From: Methylovirgula sp. 4M-Z18 | Lineage (GTDB): Bacteria > Pseudomonadota > Alphaproteobacteria > Rhizobiales > Beijerinckiaceae | Direction of reading: 5' to 3' | Assembly (NCBI RefSeq): GCF_037890675.1 | Contig: NZ_CP149575.1 | Span: forward strand, 1 to 64,000 | DNA: 64,000 nt | Part shown: piece after piece, positions 43,330 to 53,441 of the stretch | How the letters are laid out: each line of letters begins with the position of its first letter | Position numbering within the stretch: the stretch's first letter is position 1 | Notes under the pieces: model-generated | Seen by the model: only the letters and a program-made list of their open reading frames with translations | The model's database searches: none | Told to the model about the DNA's origin: nothing | Translations under genes and position numbers: made by a program

Positions 43330-44343
43330 TTACTCTCCTCTTGATGTTTCACGAGACTTCTGGAAATCCTCGAACAGGGCGTCCAGGCGACCCGCGACAT
43401 AATTCGCGAAATTCAATCCCTCCTTCGCTTCGTAAGTAACTACGGCCTTCTTCGCCGTGGCCTTCACCGTGACTGTTACCGACCGGTCGATCGCCGTCCA
43501 GGGGATCCCGCCTTCTATCGTCGGTCGCTTCGGCGACTGTCCTTCACGTAGCTCGCTACAGACCTTCTCGAATCGCTCTACGCTAGAAAGACCAGCGAAC
43601 CCAGCTGCCTCAACAACCGCCTTCCATGCTGCATGGCCCGTCAATGCGACCTGTGCCGCAAGAACATCCCACCGAGGTCGGCCAATTCCGGGAGCGGCGC
43701 CAATTGCCTCAATCAGTTCCACCGGAAGTTTTCGGATTAGAGAGATCATCTCCGACAAAACGCCTTTGGAATTTGTCCCGAAAGTTGCCATGATCACGGT
43801 GCGCGAAATGCCAATGTCCTCTAAGCGAGACGCAAACATCGCTTTTTCGATGAAGCTCAGATCCTGCCGTTCAATATTTTCGTTGCCCTGAGCAACCACA
43901 AGCTCATCGTCCGTGAGCTCGCGCACCAGGGCCTTCACTTTGCGACCCAACAGTTTGACCGCTGCTACGCGGCGATGCCCGAACGCTAGCTGGAACCGGC
44001 CCGCTGCTTTCGGATGCGGCCTCACCATCACTGGCAGAATTTGTCCGCTCTCCCGGATGCTCTCAACGAGCGCCTCAAATTCCGGTCCGTCGAAACCTCC
44101 TAGCCGGTCCCTGACGAACGACGCATCTATCTCGCGCGGGTCGAGCTCAACAATCTTCTCGCCGCTCGCTAGCGCCTGGCGCAGTTCATCCGCCTCACTC
44201 GTTAGGCCGGCGATCGCATCGTTCACGCTCTGCAGGGCGCCCGAAGCCGCATAAGGTCGCGGCCGCGGCGCTGAGTTCTCAGCTGAGAACCCAGATTTGA
44301 TTGGTGTGAGTAATTCTCTCAGCGCATCCCGCCGCTTGGTCAT
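43330..44343 (-). CDS. repB: RepB, ParB-type partition protein
   Basis: 337 aa from the ATG at 44343, which overlaps the repA stop as ATGA. ParB motifs: LDPREIDASFVRDRLGG, VESIRESGQILPVMVRPHPKAAGRFQLAFGHRRVAA (about 100-135, the ParB nuclease-like/CTPase fold with GHRR), then the helix-turn-helix with EKAMFASRLEDIGISRTVIMA. It binds parS and positions the replicon with RepA. One parS site lies within its own first codons. Confidence 0.93.
   Translation of the reverse strand: MTKRRDALRELLTPIKSGFSAENSAPRPRPYAASGALQSVNDAIAGLTSEADELRQALASGEKIVELDPREIDASFVRDRLGGFDGPEFEALVESIRESGQILPVMVRPHPKAAGRFQLAFGHRRVAAVKLLGRKVKALVRELTDDELVVAQGNENIERQDLSFIEKAMFASRLEDIGISRTVIMATFGTNSKGVLSEMISLIRKLPVELIEAIGAAPGIGRPRWDVLAAQVALTGHAAWKAVVEAAGFAGLSSVERFEKVCSELREGQSPKRPTIEGGIPWTAIDRSVTVTVKATAKKAVVTYEAKEGLNFANYVAGRLDALFEDFQKSRETSRGE
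44275..44290. promoter_or_regulatory. parS palindrome within repB
   Basis: GTTCTCAGCTGAGAAC is a perfect 16-bp palindrome and matches the rhizobial repABC parS consensus (GTTNNCNGCNGNNAAC). It overlaps codons 18-23 of repB. Confidence 0.85.
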
Positions 44344-45554
44344 TTGCGCCCCCATGCGTGCACGACGAGACCCTCGATTTCACCATTGACTGCATCAAGC
44401 GCTTCGATGGCTCGGTCATACGTCTGCCTATGAAAATTCTCACGCCCCACTTCGTAGAGCGTCTGCTTGGTTACACCTGCGTCGGATATCGCCGCCGATT
44501 TAACCATGGCATTCGTCAGTACCCGCTCCCCGAAAAGCCCCCTTAGCAGACCAGCAATCTGCGACTGTGCGCCATCGTTCGCTTCGTAGCGCGTCAGGAC
44601 GTACCGGAAAAAATCATAGCCAGCGTTTCCGCCGGCACGCTCGACCACTCCGAAAAGCCCGGCCGTCATCTGAAGGAATTGAGACATAGACGCAACGTCC
44701 AGCATCTGCGGGTGCACCGTGACGAGTACCGATGTCGCGGCGCACAAAGCAGACAACGTCAGATACCCGAGGGACGGCGGGCAATCGAGAACGACCAGAT
44801 CGTAGTCGGCTTCAAGGCCATTCAGTGCGCTCGCCACCCGTGTGAAAAACATCTTATCCGCAGACCGCGTTCGCTCCGCCAACGCGCGCGGCGTTTCGTG
44901 CTCGAACTCCTGCAGTTCAAGATTGCCGGGTACAATATCGAGCCCAGCGAAGTACGTACGGCGGACGATCTCCCGCAGCGGCCGCTGTTGGTCGTCGTAA
45001 CGAATGCTGCCATAGATTGTTTCGTTCGGCTGGAGATCGAATTCGGGTTGGATTCCGAATAGGGCAGATAATGAGGCCTGAGGATCCAGATCGACCGCGA
45101 GCACCCGATAACCTCGCAGTGCAAGGTATTGCGCGAGATGGGCGCAAGTCGTTGTCTTCCCAGAGCCGCCCTTAAAATTCGTGATCGCGATCACCTGAAG
45201 CTTATCAGCCGGCCCGCGCCGCGGCACATAACCCTTTCGACTGCGCCCGAGATAATCGCGAATTTCGTGAATTTGTGACAGCGAATAGAGCCGCCGGCCC
45301 GCTGGATTCTTCTCGGCGTCGTCGATAATTCCCTCAAGAACGAGTGATCGGAGATAGGCGTCGCTAATTCCAATTAGCCTTGCCGCCTCGCCCGCCATGA
45401 ACTTCCTTAGTTCCTTCTCCGCGCTCGGCGGAAAGGCGCGGGACCGCAATTCATGGAGCTGCGCGCTCAACAAATCAGCATCCGCTTCGATCAGTCGCGT
45501 TAGTGACCTACGTTCGATCTTGCGATCGTCTGCGACATTTATGCTATCGGCCAT
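44340..45554 (-). CDS. repA: RepA, ParA-type partition ATPase
   Basis: 404 aa. The N-terminal DNA-binding region (AARLIGISDAYLRSLVLEGI, about 55-75) precedes the deviant Walker A motif NFKGGSGKTTTCAHLA (about 128-143), Walker A' VLAVDLDPQASLS and Walker B DLVVLDCPPSLGYL. RepA segregates the plasmid with RepB-parS and represses the operon. It is the first gene of repA-repB-repC, coupled to repB by a 4-base overlap. Two further parS copies lie upstream. Confidence 0.95.
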   Translation of the reverse strand: MADSINVADDRKIERRSLTRLIEADADLLSAQLHELRSRAFPPSAEKELRKFMAGEAARLIGISDAYLRSLVLEGIIDDAEKNPAGRRLYSLSQIHEIRDYLGRSRKGYVPRRGPADKLQVIAITNFKGGSGKTTTCAHLAQYLALRGYRVLAVDLDPQASLSALFGIQPEFDLQPNETIYGSIRYDDQQRPLREIVRRTYFAGLDIVPGNLELQEFEHETPRALAERTRSADKMFFTRVASALNGLEADYDLVVLDCPPSLGYLTLSALCAATSVLVTVHPQMLDVASMSQFLQMTAGLFGVVERAGGNAGYDFFRYVLTRYEANDGAQSQIAGLLRGLFGERVLTNAMVKSAAISDAGVTKQTLYEVGRENFHRQTYDRAIEALDAVNGEIEGLVVHAWGRK

Positions 45555-45706
45555 GAAAAACGCTCAAGTCAGTGTTTAGACTAATTGAGCGTAAAAATGC
45601 CTTGAGTCGCCCATTCCGTCAACGAATTAAGTGTTGACAAAAAGTTAACGCAAGCTTGATCTCGTTCATCGCTGGGTGAGGTTCGTCGGATTTGCTTGAT
45701 CAGGAG

Positions 45707-45722
45707 GTTCTCCGCTGAGAAC
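45707..45722. promoter_or_regulatory. parS palindrome upstream of repA, variant
   Basis: GTTCTCCGCTGAGAAC, one base different from the other two copies (C for A at position 7). It is about 150 bases upstream of the repA start. Confidence 0.78.
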
Positions 45723-45796
45723 CAACCAAATCTATAATTCTATACTGCGCAGATCTAACCGTACTCGCTGACGAATGCGGCACTTCTCCACAGCAA

Positions 45797-45812
45797 GTTC
45801 TCAGCTGAGAAC
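45797..45812. promoter_or_regulatory. parS palindrome upstream of repA, perfect
   Basis: GTTCTCAGCTGAGAAC, identical to the copy inside repB. It lies 90 bases beyond the variant copy and about 240 bases upstream of the repA start. Confidence 0.85.
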
Positions 45813-46324
45813 TCAGGTCAATCCAAGAATGCCCCCTGGCATCGACTGTCTTGATTCCCCCTACCCTACCACGCCGTCAGCGTTCTACCCAAGCACTGAC
45901 CGGTTTACTCAGGCGGAAGTACCGGTGAGCCGCGCAATAAATGCGAGATCGCCGCCGCAGCGCCCGCGAATCGATAAAACGATGTGCCCTTACTACGTGC
46001 CTTTCCTGATGCGGGCGTCAGGCCGAAAAAACGCCCGATCAAACTCATCCGGAGCTCGTCTGCGCCGCGCCTCTCCGAATGGCACATCCTCAATCTTGTA
46101 GAATGACGACCTGCCCGATTAGGCACGCGGACAAACGGGTCGCCAAGATTTCGAATGGAGGCTCGGGGCGGCACACCTTAGTGGTTCAGATGAGCTCTCC
46201 CGGCAGCAATGACGCGAATATATTCCCCCCACGACGCTCAGATGCTCCGGTTCCTCGGTCCACGTACGGCGACCAGGAGCCTGATTTGTTCTTGACGGTA
46301 GCGGATGATCGGCGTGGCTGCCAG
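45813..46324. other. Intergenic stretch between the repA parS region and the recombinase gene
   Basis: About 510 bases. No convincing gene on either strand; the frames present are of poor composition. Part of it may serve the repA promoter region. Confidence 0.35.
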
Positions 46325-47538
46325 CTAAAGTCCCAGCCTCGCCGCCCGCCCCAAGGCGGCCTCGGCGTCGTTGTAATAGCTCGCGGCCTGCTGAACCGAG
46401 CGATGCTGGGATTGCCGCATGGCCTCGGGCAGGGGAATGCCGCGCCGCGCGGCCTCGGTCAGATAGCCCGCGCGCAATCCATGCGCGCTGAATTCTTCCG
46501 CGTGTAACCCGGCCGCGCGGCAACGCTTCTTGACGATCAAATTGACCGCCTCTGGCGTCAGCGCCCGCTCACCGATGACCTGCCAGCGGTCGATGCGACG
46601 GAACACGGCGCCCTTGGCGATCCGCGCCCGGGCGAGCCAATCGCGCAACGCAACGACCGGTGGGCCGACGAGATAGACCGTCGCGTCGTCCGAAGCGGTC
46701 GTGTTTTTGGTTCGGCCGAGGCGGATTCCGAGGCAGGGCAGGGTTCCCAATTCCGGCTTGCGCGGATCGACTGGCACGGGCGGTTGCTTGACCAATTGTT
46801 CGACCCGCAGGCCGGCGACTTCACTGCGCCGCCGGCCACCAGAGGCAAAAGCGAGCAGCAACACCGCTAGATCCCGCGCATCGGTCAGGCGGGCTCCGTG
46901 ACAGGTCGCAGTCAGCCGATTGAGGATTTTCCGGGTCACGGCGGTCTTGCTCTTCCGAATCCGCGGCCGGTTGGAGGCGCGGCGAGCAAAACCGAAAGCC
47001 TTGCGCACCGTCGGCGTACTGATCGGACTTTCCAGGCCGCGCCATTGATGCAGGGTCGACCACGAGGCGAGCCGCCGCTCCACGGTCGACACCGCCCGGG
47101 GAGTAGCGCCGCGGAGCAGCTTTTGAGCGGTGAGGGTGGCTGCGACCTCGGCCGGCATACCATGGGTCCGGTCGGTTTCGCGCTTGGCCGGGTCCCAGAG
47201 GTGGTGTGCCACGAATTTCAGCACTAGGCTTTCGGGTGCCGGCCAGGGCAGGGGGGTGCCGGTCGCGGCGACGCACCAGGCTTCCAGATAGCCCAGGTCC
47301 GAGGTCAGCGCCCGCAGGGTATTGGCGCCCATGCCAGTCTCAACGAGATGGCGCAGGGTGGCGATATCGTCGTCGCTGAGCAGAGTGGCGAGCTTGTCGC
47401 GGGTGTCCCAGGACACCACCGCCGCCAGAGCGTCCAGCTCACAGGCGCGCTTGTACTGGACGTCGGTGAGGGGAGGGGAGGCGGCACCTCCGGGGGCAGC
47501 GGCTTTCCGCCCCAGGCCCGTCGGCCGCGGCGCGGGAC

Positions 47539-47542
<4 letters not shown>
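46325..47542 (-). CDS. Tyrosine recombinase
   Basis: 405 aa. Catalytic residues are visible: the first Arg in ASGGRRRSEVAGL (about 238), HGLR in SAHGLRAGYLTEAA (about 345), His in QSQHRSVQQAASYYN (about 372) and the Tyr of that same segment. The N-terminal SAM-like core-binding domain is present (about 50-160). The ATG at 47542 overlaps the toxin stop as ATGA, so it is the third gene of a phd-vapC-recombinase operon. A role in plasmid dimer resolution, or in a mobile element next to the replication region, is likely. Confidence 0.88.
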
Positions 47543-48332
<790 letters not shown>

Positions 48333-48350
48333 TCAAGACTTGGTTCGATC

Positions 48351-48379
48351 ACTTCCGATAAGCGGTCCTTATCGGAAGT
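48351..48379. repeat. Perfect 12-bp inverted repeat with 5-bp spacer
   Basis: ACTTCCGATAAG at 48351-48362 and CTTATCGGAAGT at 48368-48379, spacer CGGTC. It lies about 120 bases upstream of the phd-vapC-recombinase operon. Two arms of this size around a short spacer resemble a tyrosine-recombinase core site; an operator or hairpin is also possible. Confidence 0.6.
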
Positions 48380-48530
48380 CAGAGCGGCAAAAATCAACAA
48401 TGCCCTATGACGGAGGCGAGCGCCGTGTTAGCCTCCGTTATAAAGTTTTTATGATGATTCGCCATATGGTTAACGAACCACAGACATCGTCCGACCCGAT
48501 CGACATCCGCCCGCCACAGGCTGCTGTCGC

Positions 48531-48702
48531 TTTCACTTAACGATTTCAATTTTTCACTTAAGCACTTCAAATTGAAATGCTTAAGTGAAAAGGGACCGCG
48601 CAAAATACACCCTACAGCTATGTTTTCGTTGGTCTTTTCACGCTCATCGACAACACCCGAAATTGAAACGCTAAAGTGAAAAATTGAAATCGTTAAGTGA
48701 AA
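48531..48702. repeat. Five copies of a 19-bp motif upstream of the DUF1612 gene
   Basis: Motif TTGAAATCGYTAAGTGAAA. Copies read on the minus strand: 48531-48549 and 48552-48570. Copies read on the plus strand: 48572-48590, 48663-48681 and 48684-48702. The second and third face each other and make a 40-bp palindrome with one mismatch per arm. The last copy ends three bases before the ATG of the downstream gene. Confidence 0.85.
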
Positions 48703-48705
48703 ACC

Positions 48706-50100
48706 ATGGCAGAGACTTTTCCCTTCGGACCGTCCTTTCTGGGGCGCCCTGCAGCCCACCCCTGGGAGGACGCGCATCTCACGCTGAAGACCCTCCCCTG
48801 GGCGCAGCTCGCCGGCCCCATGGCGGCGGCCGAGCAGGCCTTGGCGCGACTGGATGAGCGGCTGCGCCACAGCCCCATCCGGATGGGATGGATCGCCCGC
48901 CAGCATTTCGCCGACGCCGCCGCCAGCCTCTGGCTGGCCGGCGATCTCGTCCACACCGAAGACCTCGTCCTCCGCGATGCCGATCTCGGCGTCGGGATCC
49001 CCACGCTTGAGCTCAATCAAGCCTGCGCCATCCTGCGCACCCGCCGCCGCATCGCCGCGCATGCCCCAGGATGGTCCTTGTCGGCGCAAAGTCTGCCGAC
49101 GGCTGCGGCAGACATCCTATCCCCGCTGGCGGGTGACACCAAATCTCCAGGGAGTTTTTCCGGAGCAGGGCGGGGAGAAGGGTCCGACGGCCCGATCGCG
49201 GATGATCAAAAGTTAGGATCGCCGCCGTCAGATGACCCGGACGCACGCGCCGAGCAAGAGCTCCTGGCGGCGATGCAACTCGCCGACGCCGCCATGGCAC
49301 GCAGCGCGCGCGTCCTTGCCGGGAGCGGCGGCGAGGCCGCCTCCCGAGATGGGACTTCGCCCCAATGTGCGGCCCCACCCCTGGGAGGGGCCCCGCCCCT
49401 GGGGGGCGCCCCACCCAGGGTGGAATCTCAGGCCGCGGCTCCGTCCCGGACTGGAGCGCGGTCCTCGGGAGCGGGCCGACCGCGCCGGGAACGGAACCCG
49501 TTGATCTACGATCCGGACTGGAATGAGGAGAGGGACTTCGCCACGTGGCGGCAGGTCATCGCCAGCGCAGAGTCGCTGGGAGGGGTCCCACCCCTGGGAG
49601 GAGCCCTGCCTCTGCCGCCAACGCTGCTGGCAGTCATCGCGCTGGATACTTGGGAGACGCTCCAGCCGCTGCAGCGGCAGCCTTGGCTCGGCCGGCTGCT
49701 GGTGGCGGACCTCCTTCGGCAGCGCGGCAAGCTGTGCGCCCTTCCGGGGCTGAGCAGCGGACTGAAAGCCATTGCCTGGGAGCGGCGGCGGGCCAAGGAT
49801 CCGACCACGCGGCTCATCGCCGGCCTCGAGGGGATTGCGGCCATGGCCCAGGCCGGGCTCAAGGAGCATGAGCGCTGGATGACCGCGCACGAGGTGCTCA
49901 AGCTGAAATTGAAGGCGCGGCGCGCGACGTCACATTTACCCGACCTGATCGACCTAGTGATGCGCTCGCCGCTCATCACAACCGCAGTGGTGACGAAAAC
50001 CCTCAAGATCAGCTCTCGCTCGGCCCAAGCGCTGATTACCGAACTAGGCCTGCGCGAATTGACCGGCCGCGGGCGTTACCGGGCGTGGGGGATCCTATAA
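48706..50100 (+). CDS. RHE_PE00001-type DUF1612 / helix-turn-helix protein
   Basis: 464 aa from MAETFPFGPSFLGRPAAHPW. This is the RHE_PE00001 family of rhizobial plasmids. The N-terminal DUF1612 region includes AEQALARLDERLRHSPIRMGWIAR and DVLxDADLG-like VLRDADLGVGIPT. The C-terminal HTH ends in HLPDLIDLVMRSPLITTAVVTKTLKISSRSAQALITELGLRELTGRGRYRAWGIL. A Pro/Gly repeat insertion (PPLGGAPPLGGAPP) sits in the middle, near residue 225. The HTH and the flanking 19-bp repeats suggest it binds them and regulates itself or plasmid copy number. Confidence 0.85.
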   Translation: MAETFPFGPSFLGRPAAHPWEDAHLTLKTLPWAQLAGPMAAAEQALARLDERLRHSPIRMGWIARQHFADAAASLWLAGDLVHTEDLVLRDADLGVGIPTLELNQACAILRTRRRIAAHAPGWSLSAQSLPTAAADILSPLAGDTKSPGSFSGAGRGEGSDGPIADDQKLGSPPSDDPDARAEQELLAAMQLADAAMARSARVLAGSGGEAASRDGTSPQCAAPPLGGAPPLGGAPPRVESQAAAPSRTGARSSGAGRPRRERNPLIYDPDWNEERDFATWRQVIASAESLGGVPPLGGALPLPPTLLAVIALDTWETLQPLQRQPWLGRLLVADLLRQRGKLCALPGLSSGLKAIAWERRRAKDPTTRLIAGLEGIAAMAQAGLKEHERWMTAHEVLKLKLKARRATSHLPDLIDLVMRSPLITTAVVTKTLKISSRSAQALITELGLRELTGRGRYRAWGIL

Positions 50101-50212
50101 GAGGGCGGGGTAGGGGATGAACACGCATCCGCAGCGACTGGCTGGCGAACACCGACGAAGACGGTGGCCGTGCCGTTGGAGCGTGAAGTCGCTTCGCCAC
50201 GACGAATGAAAA

Positions 50213-50300
50213 TTGAAATCGTTAGAGGACAATCCGGCTCAATTTAGCGCCTAACCCTAATTAATTATGACCTTTTTGCGATTGAAATCGCTAAGGGAAA
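50213..50300 (+). repeat. Two more copies of the 19-bp motif, downstream of the DUF1612 gene
   Basis: TTGAAATCGTTAGAGGAC at 50213-50230 (degenerate end) and TTGAAATCGCTAAGGGAAA at 50282-50300, same orientation as the gene. They bring the total to seven copies flanking the gene on both sides. Confidence 0.75.
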
Positions 50301-50306
50301 GCGACA

Positions 50307-50504
50307 CCGGCCAAGCGCAACCGTCGTGAACCCATCGCCCATGATCAAATGAAATATCGCTGGCGAAACCTCGTCGAGCGTCTCTTCAACAAGCTCAAGA
50401 ACTGGCGACGCATCGCTAACCGCTACGACAAAACCAAATCCTACCTCCGCTTCGTCAGCATTGCATCAGCATTGCTCTGGATACCCTTTGTCCACGAGAC
50501 CTAA
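50307..50504 (+). mobile_element. IS5/IS427-type transposase 3' remnant
   Basis: The frame ends RNLVERLFNKLKNWRRIANR, YDKTKSYLRFVSIASALLW, then IPFVHET and a stop at 50502-50504. This is the C-terminus of IS5-family (IS427 group) transposases, preceded by the NRREPIAHD segment. About 65 codons remain, with one residue missing in the DKTK-ESYL region. No start is present and no other part of the element was found. Confidence 0.75.
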
Positions 50505-50506
50505 GG

Positions 50507-51269
50507 TATGCCGTTTTGGCGCTGACATTGACGGTCCTTGGGCACCCGCTGCACGCGGCTGACTTCCATTGGCTTGGAACCTGGAGATTGGACCGGGCCC
50601 ACAGCCAGCTGGTAGGCACGACAATCCGGATCGCCCGTATTCCCACCGGCTATCACTTCGATTTCGGCGCGGCGGCCTTCGATATCGGAGATGACGGACG
50701 ATTTTATCCCACGGTCTCCGGTCGGACAACGAGCCTCAAGGCAATCAGCGATAATAAATGGAGGCGGATTCATCGCAATAATGGCCGAGAAGTCGATCGC
50801 AGCATACTCACCGTTTCGCCCGATCAGCAGACGCTGACCATCGACACAAAAGCGATCCTGCCTGATGGCGGGGAGGAGCGGTCGCAGGATATCCTGCAGC
50901 GCGTCGGCGATGGTCGCGGTTTGCCTGGAACGTGGCGTAGCACCAAACCGGGGCTCGACGTTGCCGAGACAATCACGCTGACAGCTCTCTGACGGCCGCA
51001 TTCGTTGGGCAAGACTCAAAGACGGCAATTTCTTCGAAGTGGTGCCAAATGGGCCACCAGCGATCAACCAAGGTCCGCGAGCCGGTTCGACGGTGAAACT
51101 TGCGGTACAGACGGTCTCCCCGACCGAAATGGGATGGACCGAAACGGTTGACGACAAGCCCTTTATGTATGGCATCGACATCTTGGCCGGTGATGGAAGT
51201 CTGATCGAGACAAGCTGGACCGCGCAGTTTCCGGCTGAACAGCAAAAGGCCGTCTATCGACCTCAATGA
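50507..51269 (+). pseudogene. Secreted protein gene, 5'-truncated and frameshifted
   Basis: The first part (50516-50992 and a few codons before) reads VLALTLTVLGHPLHAADFHW, the end of a signal peptide with an AxA-type cleavage site, but no normal start is left because the IS5 remnant abuts it. It continues GTWRLDRAHSQL to LDVAETITLTAL, then stops. The next frame continues directly: LSDGRIRWARLKDGNFFEVV to AEQQKAVYRPQ at 51269. A loss of two bases in the CTCTCT run at 50985-50991 explains the switch. The intact protein would be about 250 aa and periplasmic. Family not recognised. Confidence 0.65.
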
Positions 51270-51635
51270 ATGGTGGCGCGCGAATGCTTGGCCGATATCT
51301 GACATGCAGGCCCTTAGCGGAGCGCGCGCTGCAATCGATCAACGTTGCGGCAGCTTGTCGGCGGCCTGCAGGTCGGCTTCGTTCACGGGCGAGAGGATGC
51401 GCGACGGCTGCTGGGTAGTTTGTTGTGCATCTGCGCGTGTGAAGCAACGGGCTGCGGAGCGTAGCCATCGGCTGGTTGACGGAGTGGGAGGCTGTCGTCC
51501 GCGACCAAGGCGGATTTCCACCCCGGCGTCGATCGCGTCCTGATTCTTGGAACTGCTGGGGACGACGGCTCGCAACGCCTGCTTCTTGCGACTGGTCGAG
51601 AGGATTATTTGCTCCAACCTTCACGCCATCCAGCA
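51270..51635. other. Intergenic stretch, no gene seen
   Basis: About 370 bases between the broken secreted-protein gene and the TetR gene. Frames exist on both strands but none has recognisable sequence. Probably decayed DNA. Confidence 0.35.
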
Positions 51636-52268
51636 TCAAACTTCTGGCGATGCCTTTCCACGCTGCGGCAGGAGCACCAACTCGGCCGCTTCTTCGGCGT
51701 CTTTCAGGAGCGTCCTGCGTGGCGCGCCTAACTGCGCATGCATTGTCAGACCGCGGGCAAGGTCGATGACCTGGCGCGCGCGCGTGGTGATAGGAAAGTC
51801 AGATGGGATTTCTCCCGCGCTGATCCCGTCTCGGAAGCGGCGTTCCACGAGCGCAACGCCGCCTGCGGCGGCATCCTTCAGAAACTGCCTGACCTCAGCG
51901 TCGTCCACGAGCGGCGCGACGCACACCATCAGGCATCCTCGGACCGACCCTTCCTCGGTCGCAACTTCGACGGCGTGCCTCAGGAAGCCGGCGATCCCGT
52001 CGCGAAGAGCCGGTGGCGCAAAGAGCGCCTTCGCCGCGCCGGCGCCTTTTCGCTCTGCATATGTCCGGAGGACGCGCAGGAAGAGCGTCCGCTTGTCCCC
52101 GAAGACGGAATACAGGCTTTGCCGCCCCACACCCATGCCAGCGATGAGATCGTCGATCGCCACACCGTCGTAGCTTCTCGACCAGAAGATCCGCGTCGCT
52201 TTGTCCAGCGCCTCACTCTCGTCGAAGGTCCGGGGGCGCCCACGACCCCTGCTCGAATTTCTTAGCAT
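51636..52268 (-). CDS. TetR/AcrR-family repressor
   Basis: 210 aa from MLRNSSRGRGRPRTFDESEA. The N-terminal HTH (ALDKATRIFWSRSYDGVAIDDLIAGMGVGRQSLYSVFGDKRTLFL, about 20-65) is a typical TetR domain. The C-terminal ligand domain is of the AefR/TetR_C type, with GCLMVCVA near 115. It is divergent from the SDR gene at 52384, and a promoter for that gene lies over its own start, so it probably represses the SDR-cupin cluster. An in-frame TTG three codons upstream is possible. Confidence 0.88.
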   Translation of the reverse strand: MLRNSSRGRGRPRTFDESEALDKATRIFWSRSYDGVAIDDLIAGMGVGRQSLYSVFGDKRTLFLRVLRTYAERKGAGAAKALFAPPALRDGIAGFLRHAVEVATEEGSVRGCLMVCVAPLVDDAEVRQFLKDAAAGGVALVERRFRDGISAGEIPSDFPITTRARQVIDLARGLTMHAQLGAPRRTLLKDAEEAAELVLLPQRGKASPEV

Positions 52269-52283
52269 CTGGTCCAAAAATCC

Positions 52284-52311
52284 TTGACCATGTGTTCTAT
52301 CCCAATATATA
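52284..52311 (+). promoter_or_regulatory. Promoter of the SDR cluster
   Basis: TTGACC (52284-52289), 16-base spacer, TATATA (52306-52311). It lies in the divergent region with the TetR gene. GTCCAAAAAT occurs twice (52273 and 52321 regions), flanking the promoter, and may be the TetR operator. Confidence 0.55.
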
Positions 52312-52383
52312 AAAAATCAGTCCAAAAATAGCAAGCTGGCTCGTGGCCTCACGATCCGACCTTCTCTCACGGCGGAACCAAAT

Positions 52384-53358
52384 ATGAGACATTCAATCGC
52401 TCTGGTCACCGGCGCTACGTCCGGGCTCGGTTATGCCGCAGCTCGCTTGCTCGCCGATGGGGGATGGCAGGAGGTCATCGTAACGGGGCGCAGCCTGGCC
52501 AAGACCAAGGAAACTGACGCCCAGCTTGCCGACGAGACCAAGAAGCGGATCTTCACGCCGCTCGAGCTTGATCTGAACAGTGCCGCCAGCGCCAAGTCTG
52601 CGATCGCCGAGCTGGTCAAGCGCGGTCGGCCGATCGATTTCCTGCTGCTCAATGCCGGATTGGTCCCGACCAAGAAGCGCGTGATCACTGCGGAGGGCGT
52701 TGAAGCCTCCCAGGCCCCGCTTATCGGCCATCATGAACTGACCGTTGGGCTGCTCAAGGCCAACCTGCTGGGCCCCGAGGCGCGGATTGTCATCGCCAGC
52801 GCGGAGCCTGCTCGCGGGGGTGTGCCCATGTTCAAATATACCGACCTGCCGGCGTTCGCAGCCAAATACTACGGGGGCGACCAAACCGCGGCTGCTGAAG
52901 CCCTCATTCGCAGCGGACCAAACGTGAAGTACTCGCCTAACACTGCGTATGCCGATGCGAAGCTCATGATCGCCTGGTGGGCCGAGGCGCTGGCGCGCCG
53001 GCTGCCGTCCGGTATGGCCGTCTACGCTGTCTCGCCCGGCGCGTCGAACGCCACCAACGTCGCGCGAAACGCGGGCCCGTTGTTGAAGTATCTGATGATT
53101 CCGATCGTGAACCTCATTCCCGGCATGAATCAGACGCCGGAGGTTGCGGCCAGTCGCTACATCGAGGCGTCGGAGTTCGGGACCGACGTCTCAGGGCAAT
53201 TCTTCGCCTCGGCCAAAGGGAAGTTCTCTGGCCCGATGGAGCTTCAGCGAGAGCCACACCTCCACGTTCGCGCCAGCCAGGAAGCCGCATGGCACGCCGT
53301 CGTCAAGGTCTCCGGCGCCGACCTGTCTCACCCGGCATCTTTGAGCGCGGTGTCCTAA
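52384..53358 (+). CDS. Short-chain dehydrogenase/reductase, 324 aa
   Basis: NAD(P)-binding SDR. Cofactor motif TGATSGLG (residues 9-16), LLNAGL (about 92-97) and the catalytic Tyr-x3-Lys in NTAYADAKLM (about 190). The length is long for an SDR because of a C-terminal extension. It is the first gene of the plus-strand cluster controlled by the divergent TetR gene. The substrate is unknown. The next SDR starts 83 bases downstream. Confidence 0.85.
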   Translation: MRHSIALVTGATSGLGYAAARLLADGGWQEVIVTGRSLAKTKETDAQLADETKKRIFTPLELDLNSAASAKSAIAELVKRGRPIDFLLLNAGLVPTKKRVITAEGVEASQAPLIGHHELTVGLLKANLLGPEARIVIASAEPARGGVPMFKYTDLPAFAAKYYGGDQTAAAEALIRSGPNVKYSPNTAYADAKLMIAWWAEALARRLPSGMAVYAVSPGASNATNVARNAGPLLKYLMIPIVNLIPGMNQTPEVAASRYIEASEFGTDVSGQFFASAKGKFSGPMELQREPHLHVRASQEAAWHAVVKVSGADLSHPASLSAVS

Positions 53359-53441
53359 CACCTGACCGCCGTCGCGTCGCAGAAATATCATCCGAAATTG
53401 TCCAAAAACCACAGGCGCGATGGCGTCCAAGGAGAATGTGA

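Noticed and set aside
48531-48702. Repeats considered as a CRISPR array
   Set aside because: The 19-bp units are in both orientations, spacers are unequal or absent, and no cas gene is present; operator or iteron use fits better.
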